Origin: Comamonadaceae bacterium UBA2334
GTDB lineage: Bacteria > Pseudomonadota > Gammaproteobacteria > Burkholderiales > Burkholderiaceae_C
Assembly: GCA_002344885.1 (NCBI GenBank)
Contig: DDUQ01000062.1
Span: 1 to 36,178, forward strand
DNA: 36,178 nucleotides
Direction of reading: 5' to 3'
Shown one piece after another: positions 1 to 8,138 of this stretch (position 1 is its first letter; each line of letters opens with the position of its first letter). The translations under genes and the position numbers were made by a program. Under the pieces are notes generated by a model. The model made no database searches. It was not told where the DNA came from and saw only the letters and a program-made list of their open reading frames with translations.

Positions 1-1226
1 TGGCCGAAGTGGTGGGGTTCTCGGGTAACCGCGCCTACCTGATGCCCGCCGGGGACGTGCACGGCTTGTCTGCGGGTGCCAGGGTCACCCCCGTCATGCC
101 GTACAGACCCATCCCCAAACTGGGGCACCCTGGCCGACCGATCAACCCGCACGAAAAAGGCATGTTGCGTCTGCCACTGGGCCCGGGGCTGCTCGGTCGG
201 GTGGTGGATGCGCACGGCGCACCGCTGGACGGACAGGGCCCGCTGGAGCGTGTGGACATTCAACCCCTTGACCGCCAACCACTCAACGCCATGGAGCGCG
301 AGCCGATTCGTGTACCGCTGGACACTGGCGTACGTTGCATCAACAGCCTGCTGACCGTCGGACGGGGCCAACGCATCGGGCTGTTTGCCGGTTCAGGCGT
401 GGGCAAGAGTGTGCTCTTGGGCATGATGGCGCGCTACACGCAGGCCGACGTGATCGTCGTCGGGTTGATTGGCGAACGGGGTCGCGAGGTCAAAGAGTTC
501 ATTGAAGACATCCTCGGTGAAGAAGGCCGGCGGCGTTCTGTCGTGGTGGCCGCCCCTGCGGACTCGCCACCCCTGGTGCGCATGCAAGGAGCAGCCTACG
601 CCACGGCCGTGGCCGAACGTTTCAGGGATGATGGCTTGCATGTGCTGCTGTTGATGGACTCGCTGACCCGCTATGCGATGGCACAACGGGAAATTGCCCT
701 GGCCATTGGCGAGCCACCTGCCACCAAGGGCTACCCGCCGTCGTGTTTTGCCAAGCTTCCTTTGTTGGTGGAACGCAGCGGCAACGGCCTGAACGGTGTC
801 GGCTCGATCACAGCCTTCTACACCGTGCTTTCAGAAGGCGACGACCAGCAAGACCCGATTGCAGACGCGGCACGTGCCATTTTGGATGGCCACATCGTGC
901 TCAGCCGAAGCCTCGCAGAAGCGGGGCAGTACCCGGCCATCGACGTGGAGCAATCGGCCTCTCGGGTGATGCACAACGTCACCTCACCGGAACATTGGGA
1001 AACATCTCGCCGGTTTAAAGCCCTCTATTCAAGGTATCAAAAAGCGCGGGACTTGATACAACTCGGAGTGTATGCAAGAGGCAGTGACCCTGAGACCGAT
1101 TGGGCCATTTCGCTGTACCCGCAGATGGTGCGGTTTTTGTCGCAGGACATGAACGAGAGTGCAACGCTGCCCGATTGCGTGATGCAAATGACCCAACTGC
1201 TGAACCCCAGCGCCAATGACCTTTGA
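1..1226 (+). CDS. fliI: Flagellar export ATPase FliI (5' end outside window)
   Basis: FliI is the cytoplasmic ATPase of the flagellar type III export apparatus; with FliH and FliJ it delivers substrates to the membrane gate. The reading frame is open from the left edge, so the true start is upstream and a short N-terminal part is missing. The Walker A motif AGSGVGKS is followed by LLLMDSLTRYAMAQRE (Walker B and the sensor region) and by the GYPPSCFAKLPLLVERSG segment typical of FliI and related ATPases. The C-terminus (LLNPSANDL) appears complete. It is the first visible gene of a run continuing through fliR, with fliJ 28 nt downstream. The GTG at position 9 is only the first start-like codon in the window and is not a credible start. 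Confidence 0.97.
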   Translation, partial: AEVVGFSGNRAYLMPAGDVHGLSAGARVTPVMPYRPIPKLGHPGRPINPHEKGMLRLPLGPGLLGRVVDAHGAPLDGQGPLERVDIQPLDRQPLNAMEREPIRVPLDTGVRCINSLLTVGRGQRIGLFAGSGVGKSVLLGMMARYTQADVIVVGLIGERGREVKEFIEDILGEEGRRRSVVVAAPADSPPLVRMQGAAYATAVAERFRDDGLHVLLLMDSLTRYAMAQREIALAIGEPPATKGYPPSCFAKLPLLVERSGNGLNGVGSITAFYTVLSEGDDQQDPIADAARAILDGHIVLSRSLAEAGQYPAIDVEQSASRVMHNVTSPEHWETSRRFKALYSRYQKARDLIQLGVYARGSDPETDWAISLYPQMVRFLSQDMNESATLPDCVMQMTQLLNPSANDL

Positions 1227-1254
1227 TGTTGCCCACTGACCACAGAGCTTGACC

Positions 1255-1725
1255 ATGTCCGTCAACCTGAAGAGCCTTGCCATCGTCGTCGACTTGGCCA
1301 CACGCAAACGTGATGAGGCAGGGAAGATGGTGGCCGCTGCCATGCGAGACCTGAATCAGGCGCAGCTCCAATTGCAGCAGCTGACCGATTACGCCGCTGA
1401 CGGCGAAGCCAAATGGCGCGAGCGCGCAGCGACCGGTGTCAGCGTGGCACTCATGCAGCATCAACGCGGGTTTGCAGAAAAAATCCAGCAAGCAGTCGAT
1501 TTCCAGGCAACTGTCATCGAACAAAAACAAAACGCGCTGGAAGCCACGCGTCAAAACTTGCAAGAAAAAGAACAAACACTGGCCACACTGGAAAAAGTGG
1601 TCGAGCGTACCCGCATGGCAAACGAATTGGCCGAACAGAAGCGCCAGCAAAAGCAAACCGATGAAATGGCCATGACCATGTTGGCCTTTCAACGCAGACA
1701 GCACGAACAGGAGTGCCAGACATGA
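1255..1725 (+). CDS. fliJ: Flagellar export chaperone/stalk protein FliJ
   Basis: FliJ is a coiled-coil protein that sits in the centre of the FliI hexamer and links the ATPase to the export gate. The 156-residue product has the usual FliJ length and is almost entirely helical and charged, with many Gln, Glu, Lys and Arg and no membrane segment. I chose the ATG at 1255 over the TTG two codons upstream. The stop overlaps the fliK start by 4 nt (ATGA), which indicates translational coupling. Identification rests on position between fliI and fliK plus length and coiled-coil composition, because FliJ sequences are poorly conserved. Confidence 0.9.
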   Translation: MSVNLKSLAIVVDLATRKRDEAGKMVAAAMRDLNQAQLQLQQLTDYAADGEAKWRERAATGVSVALMQHQRGFAEKIQQAVDFQATVIEQKQNALEATRQNLQEKEQTLATLEKVVERTRMANELAEQKRQQKQTDEMAMTMLAFQRRQHEQECQT

Positions 1726-3161
1726 GTACCGTGACCAGCAGCACCAGCAACGTCGAGCGTTCGCCTACTTTCTTGGCCAAGCAAACCGCTGGGAAAGGCC
1801 AATCGAATAATCAGACAACCCAACCATTCGCAGCCTTGTTGATGGCAGCTGAAGAGCCGGAACCAGAAGGCTCCGCCGATCTGGCGCTCGGTCAAACAAC
1901 GACCGATACTAAAGAAGACAAGAAAGGCGAACAGTCTGCTCTGTCAGACGACAACGGCCAAGCTGCCCTGACTGGCTTACTGAATTGGCAGGCCTTGTCC
2001 ATAACCCAAGGAAAGCTTGATGCGAACAACCCGACGCCGGCCAACATCGGGCCTGAGCAACCCGGTGACGCACACCCTTCTGAAATCTATCAGCCAGTTC
2101 AATTCAAAGCTGTTCCCGAGACGTTTAGGCCAAGTAAATTAACAGACATAAAAAGCGACGTTGTTCAGCTGAATCAACCGACTTCACTTCAGCTGAAAAC
2201 GACTCAAACCCCTTCATTAGAGCAAGCAATTACTGACTCTTTGCTCGCACCTGGCACCACGCTAAAAAACGCGCCTCAAACCACTGCGGGCCTTGTTGAA
2301 ACAGTCGGACGTCCCGTCACCAACCACCCAAACTCGCCATCTGAATGGTGGTCCCAAGGCACTACTGGCCGAGCAATCACCCCACGAGGATTACATGGCA
2401 GCAATGGCATGACGCGGGTCAACCTGAATGCACAGGCGGACCCAACGGTTCAATCCCTCCCCGTCAATGAAGCCATAACCCCGCCACGCGCCACCATTGA
2501 CCTCGCAAACACCACTGTTGCCCGCGCGCCCGTGAATACAACGCAGCCAGAGGGCGAAGACAAGGAAGCAAACGCGTCCGGCAAGGCCGAAAGCGGGCGA
2601 AGTGCCAGAGCAGACTTGACCTCCATGCCCGACAGCCTTGCGAGCGTTGAACCAGCCCAAGGCCAACCCGATTCGGAAAGCGTTGCCCCCCTGCAGACAC
2701 TATCGGCTGACCAGATGACCGAAGTCCTGGATGAGCTCACCGGCCAGATTGCCTACTGGGCATCCCAGGGCACTCAAAAGGCAAAAATGACGTTGGGTGA
2801 TGCCCTGCAAGGCATGCTGGACGTGGATGTGGTCATGCGTGATGGTGAGGTTCACGTGGCCTTTGAGGCTGCTCGCGATGCCGTGAGCGATGCGCTGATC
2901 AACTCTGCCGAAACGCTTTTGCGCGACATGCTGGAAGACAAGGGCATGACGCTGGGTGATGTCACCTTCACCCAAAGCAATGCCTCTTCGGGGCAAGAGG
3001 GGTTTACATCGCGTCAAGCCAATGATGATCGCCCCCTGCCATCCGCTGCCAGCAGACGGGACATGGGGGCCACGTCGGCCGACAATGGCGCTGTCACCAA
3101 AGTGAGCGCACCGGCCCGGCCGAACATTGCGACGGCCGAAAAGCTGGATCTGTTTGCCTGA
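1722..3161 (+). CDS. fliK: Flagellar hook-length control protein FliK
   Basis: FliK is a secreted molecular ruler that sets hook length and switches export specificity from rod/hook to filament substrates. The 479-residue product has a long low-complexity N-terminal and central part rich in Thr, Pro, Gln, Asn and Ala. A compact C-terminal domain resembling the Flg_hook domain follows (VVMRDGEVHVAFEAARDAV onwards, about residues 365-425). AGGAG at 1709-1713 lies 8 nt before the ATG at 1722, which favours this start over the GTG at 1713. The tail ends EKLDLFA. The central third is noticeably more AT-rich than its neighbours, as is common for fast-evolving FliK linkers. Confidence 0.9.
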   Translation: MSTVTSSTSNVERSPTFLAKQTAGKGQSNNQTTQPFAALLMAAEEPEPEGSADLALGQTTTDTKEDKKGEQSALSDDNGQAALTGLLNWQALSITQGKLDANNPTPANIGPEQPGDAHPSEIYQPVQFKAVPETFRPSKLTDIKSDVVQLNQPTSLQLKTTQTPSLEQAITDSLLAPGTTLKNAPQTTAGLVETVGRPVTNHPNSPSEWWSQGTTGRAITPRGLHGSNGMTRVNLNAQADPTVQSLPVNEAITPPRATIDLANTTVARAPVNTTQPEGEDKEANASGKAESGRSARADLTSMPDSLASVEPAQGQPDSESVAPLQTLSADQMTEVLDELTGQIAYWASQGTQKAKMTLGDALQGMLDVDVVMRDGEVHVAFEAARDAVSDALINSAETLLRDMLEDKGMTLGDVTFTQSNASSGQEGFTSRQANDDRPLPSAASRRDMGATSADNGAVTKVSAPARPNIATAEKLDLFA

Positions 3162-3301
3162 TTTGCAAACAGCACCTGCTTTTTCCTTCATCAAACCGTT
3201 TCAGAAGGTTGATTGAGCGCCAATAATCACGCATCGCAGGGTTTTGCTGCCTGGGCCTGTTGCCAAGTGCCAAAACCACCCTGCCAACGGGAATACACAT
3301 C

Positions 3302-3889
3302 ATGTCTGCCAAACCAGCCGAAGAGAGCGCACCAGCCGAAAAACCCAAAAGCAAGAAGATGTTGATCATCATCATTGCGGCCGTGGTGCTATTGGCTTTG
3401 ATCGGTGGCGGTGCTGCATTCTTCCTGATGAAGAAAAAGCCAGCAGACGAAGAGGGCCAGGAGGAATCCGCACAAGCCAAACCCAAAGTTGTGCACAAAG
3501 CGCCGCCCGACCCCAAAAAGCCACCTGTCTACCTTCCCATGGAGCCCATGGTGGCCAACCTGGCAGACCCTGGGGGCGGGCGCTTTGTGCAACTGGGCAT
3601 CACCTTCAAACTGGACGAGGCCAAAACCGGTGACCTCGTCAAGCAGTTCATGCCCAGCATTCGCAGCGCGGTGTTGATTGCCGTCTCCAAGCGTACAGCT
3701 GACGAATTGCTGGCTCCTGAAGGCAAAGAGAAACTGACACGCACCATCATCCGTGTGGCCTCTGAGCAACTCGGCTACGAGGTGGAAGACGAGGACGAAG
3801 AAGAAAGCCCGGCCAAGAAAAAGAAAAAGCGCAATCTGCCGCCCTCGCCGATCGAGGACGTGCTGTACTCAAGTTTCATCGTTCAGTGA
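3302..3889 (+). CDS. fliL: Flagellar basal body-associated protein FliL
   Basis: FliL is a single-pass inner-membrane protein that surrounds the stator units and supports motor torque. The 195-residue product has a short cytoplasmic N-terminus, one hydrophobic segment at about residues 20-43 (KMLIIIIAAVVLLALIGGG), then a periplasmic domain containing VYLPMEPMVANL and a C-terminus ending VLYSSFIVQ, matching the family's usual ending. A highly charged stretch (EDEDEEE then AKKKKKR) sits just before that conserved end. The ATG at 3302 is chosen because the N-terminus then fits the family; the upstream extension to 3260 looks non-coding. A gap of 140 nt separates it from fliK, so an internal promoter is possible, but I see no clear one. 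Confidence 0.95.
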   Translation: MSAKPAEESAPAEKPKSKKMLIIIIAAVVLLALIGGGAAFFLMKKKPADEEGQEESAQAKPKVVHKAPPDPKKPPVYLPMEPMVANLADPGGGRFVQLGITFKLDEAKTGDLVKQFMPSIRSAVLIAVSKRTADELLAPEGKEKLTRTIIRVASEQLGYEVEDEDEEESPAKKKKKRNLPPSPIEDVLYSSFIVQ

Positions 3890-3907
3890 CCTCCGAGGGG
3901 AAACACC

Positions 3908-4912
3908 ATGAGTGAGTCCTACCTGTCACAGGAAGAAATTGATGCCCTGCTGGAGGGTGTCACCGGTGAGAGCCAGAAACTCACCAAGGAAGACGAACCC
4001 ACCGACGGTGTACGTGACTACAACCTGTCGAGTCAGGAGCGGATAGTACGTGGCCGCATGCCGACGATGGAAATCGTCAACGAGCGATTTGCCCGCAACT
4101 TGCGTGTTGGGCTGTTCAATTTCATCCGGCGCAGCCCAGAGGTGTCAGTGGGCGCTGTTTCGGTACAGAAGTACAGCGCTTTCTTGCGGGAGTTGGTCGT
4201 GCCGACCAACTTCAACATCATGGCGGTCAAGCCACTGCGCGGCAATGGCTTGATCGTGTGCGAACCCACCCTGCTGTTTGGCGTGATCGACAGCTTGTTC
4301 GGCGGCAGCGGCAAATTCCACACCCGCATCGAAGGCCGGGATTTTTCGCCCACCGAGCAGCGCGTGATCAACCGCCTCGTCGATGTGGCGGCAGAAGAGT
4401 ACGCCAAGGCATGGAAAGGTGTCTACCCCTTGGAGCTGGTGTATCAGCGGTCAGAAATGCAACCGCAATTCGCCACCATAGCAACCCCGAGCGAGATCGT
4501 GGTGTCGTCCAGCTTCACGCTTGAAATCGGCGACCTGACGGGTTCTTTGCATGTTTGCATACCCTACTCTACGCTGGAGCCGATTCGCGATGTGCTGTAC
4601 TCGTCGGTACAAGGTGACGCCATTGAAGTTGACAAACGCTGGGTCACCGTTCTGGGACATGAAATCCAGGCAGCAGAGGTCAACTTGGTGGCGGAATTGG
4701 CCAAGGCCGATGCCACCATTGAGCAACTGCTGGCCATGAAGGTCGGCGACTTCATCGAGCTCGACCGAAAACCCATCATCCAGGCCAAAGTTGATGGCGT
4801 GCCGGTATTCGAGTGCCAGTACGGCACCCACAAAGGGAAATACGCTTTGAAAGTGGAACGCAATTTACGCTCCAGCACACTGAACTGGATTGGAGACAAC
4901 TATGAGCGCTGA
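3908..4912 (+). CDS. fliM: Flagellar motor switch protein FliM
   Basis: FliM is the middle C-ring protein that binds phosphorylated CheY and transmits the switch signal to FliG. The 334-residue product starts with the CheY-binding peptide LSQEEIDALLEG (residues 6-17). The CheC-like middle domain follows (LRVGLFNFIRRSPEVSVG), then a C-terminal SpoA domain that pairs with FliN (VGDFIELDRKPIIQAKVDG). A GAGGGG Shine-Dalgarno sequence lies about 8 nt before the ATG, and fliL ends 18 nt upstream. The last 11 nt overlap the start of fliN. The intact N-terminal peptide fits with the cheY encoded 5 kb downstream. Confidence 0.98.
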   Translation: MSESYLSQEEIDALLEGVTGESQKLTKEDEPTDGVRDYNLSSQERIVRGRMPTMEIVNERFARNLRVGLFNFIRRSPEVSVGAVSVQKYSAFLRELVVPTNFNIMAVKPLRGNGLIVCEPTLLFGVIDSLFGGSGKFHTRIEGRDFSPTEQRVINRLVDVAAEEYAKAWKGVYPLELVYQRSEMQPQFATIATPSEIVVSSSFTLEIGDLTGSLHVCIPYSTLEPIRDVLYSSVQGDAIEVDKRWVTVLGHEIQAAEVNLVAELAKADATIEQLLAMKVGDFIELDRKPIIQAKVDGVPVFECQYGTHKGKYALKVERNLRSSTLNWIGDNYER

Positions 4913-5336
4913 TACGCCAATGGACCCCAGTGCAGAACAGGCCATGGCCGATGACTGGGCACAGGCACTTGAAGAACAAACCCAAGCCAGCAGCGGTGGG
5001 CACGGCGGTGCACCGGCATTTGATGCCATGGACGACCCGTTTGCTGCCGTCGGCAAACCGGCGAGCACCGCCAATGACATCAACATGGTGCTGGACATTC
5101 CAGTGCAGCTGTCTGTGGAACTCGGGCGGACAAAGGTACCCATCAAATACATCCTGCAACTCGGCCAGGGCTCGGTGGTTGAACTCGATGCGCTGGCCGG
5201 CGAACCCATGGACGTGCTGGTCAACGGCTACCTGATTGCCCAGGGCGAGGTTGTGGTGGTGAATGACAAGTTTGGTATTCGACTGACTGACATCGTCACG
5301 CCGTCTGAACGCCTGAAGCGCTTGAGCCGGGGCTGA
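4902..5336 (+). CDS. fliN: Flagellar motor switch protein FliN
   Basis: FliN forms the base of the C-ring with FliM and takes part in rotational switching and export. The 144-residue product has an acidic, Ala- and Gln-rich N-terminus of about 60 residues and then one SpoA domain (DIPVQLSVELGRTKVPIKYI, then LNSMR-like LDALAGEPMDVLVNG and KFGIRLTDIV). The ATG at 4902 has TGGAGA just upstream and overlaps the fliM end by 11 nt. Its TGA shares one base with the fliO ATG. The length is normal for the family. Confidence 0.97.
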   Translation: MSADTPMDPSAEQAMADDWAQALEEQTQASSGGHGGAPAFDAMDDPFAAVGKPASTANDINMVLDIPVQLSVELGRTKVPIKYILQLGQGSVVELDALAGEPMDVLVNGYLIAQGEVVVVNDKFGIRLTDIVTPSERLKRLSRG

Positions 5337-5644
5337 TGCCTACTTTGCTCGATGTCTGGCCAGCACTGTTGTTGCTGGCTGTTGTTCTGACCTTGCCTTG
5401 GCTGGCTCGGCGCATCAAGGCATCGGGCTGGCGCGGGCTCCAGCCCACTGAGCAACCATTGCGCGTGGTGTCGGCATTGGCGGTGGGCACGCAGCAAAAG
5501 GTGGTCACCATTGAAGTTCAGCAAGGTGCCCACACCCGGCGTCTGTTGCTGGGTGTCACGCCACAGCATGTCACGCTGCTGGACGCCTGGCCTGCAGACA
5601 CCGTGCGACCGTCCGGTTCAACCCCAATGCCACCCGCGCCTTAA
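5336..5644 (+). CDS. fliO: Flagellar biosynthesis protein FliO (short form)
   Basis: FliO is a small membrane protein that helps assemble the FliP ring of the export gate. The 102-residue product has one N-terminal hydrophobic segment (LLDVWPALLLLAVVLTLPWL) followed by a small soluble domain containing VVSALAVGTQQKVVTIEVQ and LLLGVTPQHVTLLDAWP, the typical FliO pattern of a repeated short beta module. Its start overlaps the fliN stop (TGATG) and fliP follows 11 nt later. Assignment rests on these motifs and on the fixed position between fliN and fliP. Confidence 0.92.
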   Translation: MPTLLDVWPALLLLAVVLTLPWLARRIKASGWRGLQPTEQPLRVVSALAVGTQQKVVTIEVQQGAHTRRLLLGVTPQHVTLLDAWPADTVRPSGSTPMPPAP

Positions 5645-5655
5645 GCCTCGTCAAC

Positions 5656-6405
5656 ATGCGCCCCCACCTCGTCACCCACATCGCAATGGCCATTGCCTGG
5701 CTGCTGCCCATCTTTGCCCACGCACAGCAGGCGGGGCAGCTGCCGCTGCTGATCGGACAAGGCTCGGCGACCACCGCATACTCCATCCCCATTCAGACAC
5801 TGTTGTTCTTCACGACACTGTCTTTTCTGCCCGCCATCGTTTTGATGATGACAGGGTTTACGCGGATTGCCATCGTGCTTTCACTGATGCGGCAAGCCCT
5901 GGGCACGCAACAGGCACCACCGACGCAAGTCATCATCGGCTTGTCGTTGTTTCTGACGTTTTTTGTGATGAGCCCGGTCCTGGACAAGATCTACAACGAA
6001 GCTTACGTGCCCTACACCGAAAACAAACTCAGCTTCGAACAGGCAGTTGACATCGCCCAGGTACCCGTCAAAAGCTTCATGTCCAAGCAAACCCGGCAAT
6101 CCGACTTCGAACTGTTTGCCAAGCTCGCCAAACTACCGTCTACCGTGAAAGCTGAAACCGCACCCTTGAAAGTACTGGTGCCCGCGTTCGTGACCAGCGA
6201 GCTCAAAACAGCTTTTCAGATCGGATTTTTGATCTTCATCCCGTTTCTCGTCATCGACATGGTAGTGGCCAGTGTGCTGATGTCTTTGGGCATGATGATG
6301 CTCTCCCCTGTTCTGGTTGCCTTGCCCATCAAACTGATGCTGTTTGTTCTGGCGGACGGGTGGAACCTGCTGTTGGGCTCACTGGCTGCCAGTTTCGTCG
6401 TCTGA
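5656..6405 (+). CDS. fliP: Flagellar export gate protein FliP
   Basis: FliP forms the core ring of the flagellar export gate with FliQ and FliR. The 249-residue product has a cleavable-looking signal peptide ending in AHA (about residues 1-22). Conserved membrane segments follow (SFLPAIVLMMTGFTRIAIVL, IGLSLFLTFFVMSPV) and a C-terminal pair of helices (FLIFIPFLVIDMVVASVLMS, LPIKLMLFVLADGW). The length and the motif FTRIAIVLSLMRQALGT are characteristic of the family. It is followed 7 nt later by fliQ. Confidence 0.98.
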   Translation: MRPHLVTHIAMAIAWLLPIFAHAQQAGQLPLLIGQGSATTAYSIPIQTLLFFTTLSFLPAIVLMMTGFTRIAIVLSLMRQALGTQQAPPTQVIIGLSLFLTFFVMSPVLDKIYNEAYVPYTENKLSFEQAVDIAQVPVKSFMSKQTRQSDFELFAKLAKLPSTVKAETAPLKVLVPAFVTSELKTAFQIGFLIFIPFLVIDMVVASVLMSLGMMMLSPVLVALPIKLMLFVLADGWNLLLGSLAASFVV

Positions 6406-6412
6406 GGTCACC

Positions 6413-6682
6413 ATGGATCCACAAGTTGTTCTGACGATGGCGCAAAACGCGCTGTATCTGCTGTTGACCGTGTCGGCGCCCGTGTTGGGCACGGTACTGA
6501 TCGTTGGTTTGCTGGTCAGCCTGTTCCAGGCCATCACCCAGATCAACGAAGCCACACTGTCGTTCGTGCCCAAACTGATTGCCGCCATCGTGGTGTTTGC
6601 CGTGGCGGGCCCCTGGATGCTGACAACGCTGGTGGACTACATCCGGCGCACACTCGAGGCCATCCCCACATTTGCTGCCTGA
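6413..6682 (+). CDS. fliQ: Flagellar export gate protein FliQ
   Basis: FliQ is a small two-helix component of the export gate. The 89-residue product has the two expected hydrophobic segments (LLLTVSAPVLGTVLIVGLLV and LIAAIVVFAVAGPWMLTTLV), joined by the FQAITQINEATLSFVPK loop that is almost invariant in FliQ. The ATG at 6413 is preceded by GAGG at 6404-6407; an upstream in-frame start would only add fliP-overlapping residues. fliR begins 12 nt downstream. Confidence 0.98.
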   Translation: MDPQVVLTMAQNALYLLLTVSAPVLGTVLIVGLLVSLFQAITQINEATLSFVPKLIAAIVVFAVAGPWMLTTLVDYIRRTLEAIPTFAA

Positions 6683-6694
6683 GAACCTGGCGCA

Positions 6695-7462
6695 ATGATT
6701 GGCTTCACAGAAGCTCAGGTCATGGCGTGGGTCACGCCCATTTTCTGGCCGTTTCTCCGCGTGCTGGCACTGTTCACCAGCGCGCCAGTGCTGTCAGCCC
6801 GATCGATTCCAGCCAGAGCGCGTATCGGGCTCGCATTTTTCATAGCACTTTGTGCACAGGCCGGGCTCCCTGAACAGCCCGTGATCTCTTTGAACGACTC
6901 CCGTGCGTTGGCGGTTGGGGTGCAGCAAATCGTGATCGGCTTGTCGATTGGTCTGACCGCCCGCATTGTTTTCACGGCGGTCGAGATGGCAGGCGAACTG
7001 GTGGGGCTGCAAATGGGCTTGAACTTTGCAGCTTTTTTCGACCCGACCACGGGCACCCAAGCCAGCACTGTCGGCCGCTTCTTTGGCAACACAACCATGC
7101 TGCTGTTCGTCGTCCTGAACGGACATTTGCTGTTGATCCAGACCGTTGTGGCCAGCCTGCACACATTCCCTATCGGCCAAGACCCGTTCTACGTCGCGTC
7201 GCACATGCGGCTGCATGAACTCGGGGCACTCATATTCACTTATGGGCTGCACATTGCACTGCCGATGATCGGCATTCTGATGTTTGTCAACGCAGTACTG
7301 GGCATCATGTCCAGAGTCGCCCCGCAGATGCATCCATTTGCAATCGGCTTCCCGTTGACACTTTCTGCAGGCCTCATCGGCCTGGCCATCACCATTCCCA
7401 TGCTGGAACAGCCGTTGATCAAACTGCTGAACCTCATCCCCGATATTTTTGCCGGCAGGTGA
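6695..7462 (+). CDS. fliR: Flagellar export gate protein FliR
   Basis: FliR completes the FliPQR export gate in the inner membrane. The 255-residue product is strongly hydrophobic with about six membrane segments. It carries the family signature around AGELVGLQMGLNFAAFFDPT, a late segment LHIALPMIGILMFVNAVLGI and the conserved GFPLTLSAGLIGLAITIP. It is the last gene of the flagellar run. flhB, flhA and flhF are not in the window. The gene ends 40 nt before the convergent response-regulator gene. Confidence 0.97.
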   Translation: MIGFTEAQVMAWVTPIFWPFLRVLALFTSAPVLSARSIPARARIGLAFFIALCAQAGLPEQPVISLNDSRALAVGVQQIVIGLSIGLTARIVFTAVEMAGELVGLQMGLNFAAFFDPTTGTQASTVGRFFGNTTMLLFVVLNGHLLLIQTVVASLHTFPIGQDPFYVASHMRLHELGALIFTYGLHIALPMIGILMFVNAVLGIMSRVAPQMHPFAIGFPLTLSAGLIGLAITIPMLEQPLIKLLNLIPDIFAGR

Positions 7463-7493
7463 CCGGCGGGGTTTGGGCAAATTAAACTGTCAA

Positions 7494-7518
7494 CCACAGG
7501 CTTCAGATCAGCCCGTGG
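7494..7518. terminator. Possible hairpin between convergent fliR and response-regulator genes
   Basis: CCAC-A-GGCT at 7494-7502 can pair with AGCC-C-GTGG at 7510-7518, giving an eight-pair stem with one mismatch and a seven-base loop. It overlaps the 3' end of the response-regulator gene and lies between two convergent genes. There is no real T-run on either side, only a TTTAATTT further on in the - strand direction, so termination is a guess. Confidence 0.25.
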
Positions 7519-8138
7519 TGGATGGCATAGGCAGTCAACTCTGCGTTGTTGGACAAATTCAGTTTTTGCAACACCCGCGCGCGGTAAACGCTGACCGTTT
7601 TGGGGCTCAGCATCAACTCATCTGCAATTTCCGACAAACGTCGGCCGGAAGCCATTTTCTGCAAGGTCTGCAGTTCACGCTCAGACAAAGCCGAATGCGG
7701 GCTTTCAACCTCAGGGGACAACAGGCTGTCCACCAGTTTCTGCGCCACTTCGGGCGTGACAAACTTGCGCCCTTGCATCAGCGTCCGGATGGCACTGATC
7801 AGCTCTACCGGGTCAGCCGACTTGTTCAGGTACCCCATGGCACCTGCCCGCAAACATCGAATTGCGTACTGGTCTTCCGGATACATGGAGACAACCAGCG
7901 TACGGATTTTCGAGCCTTCCTCCTTGAGTGCAGCCAATACCTCCAGGCCGCCTCGGCCTGGCATGTTCAGGTCCAGCACCAACACATCGCATGGGCCCTG
8001 ACGCAACTGCTGCCGCAATTCGGGATAGCTGCCGACCTCACCCACCACTCGGATGTCCACCGCCTCGGAAATGGCGTCCTTGATGCCACGACGAACCATG
8101 GCATGGTCATCACACACCACCACATTGATCATGCTCAT
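7503..8138 (-). CDS. LuxR/NarL-type response regulator
   Basis: This is a cytoplasmic DNA-binding response regulator, presumably phosphorylated by the kinase encoded just upstream. The 211-residue product has an intact receiver domain: acidic pair D10-D11, phospho-acceptor D56 (VLVLDLNMP), Ser84 (VVSMYPED) and Lys106 (YLNKSADP). A LuxR-type helix-turn-helix lies at about residues 148-205 (LSERELQTLQKMASG, LSEIADELMLSPKTVSVY). Its ATG overlaps the stop of the kinase gene (ATGA), so the pair is translationally coupled. It sits antisense between the flagellar and chemotaxis operons, so control of motility or of an environmental response is plausible, but the targets cannot be read from the sequence. 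Confidence 0.93.
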   Translation of the reverse strand: MSMINVVVCDDHAMVRRGIKDAISEAVDIRVVGEVGSYPELRQQLRQGPCDVLVLDLNMPGRGGLEVLAALKEEGSKIRTLVVSMYPEDQYAIRCLRAGAMGYLNKSADPVELISAIRTLMQGRKFVTPEVAQKLVDSLLSPEVESPHSALSERELQTLQKMASGRRLSEIADELMLSPKTVSVYRARVLQKLNLSNNAELTAYAIHHGLI

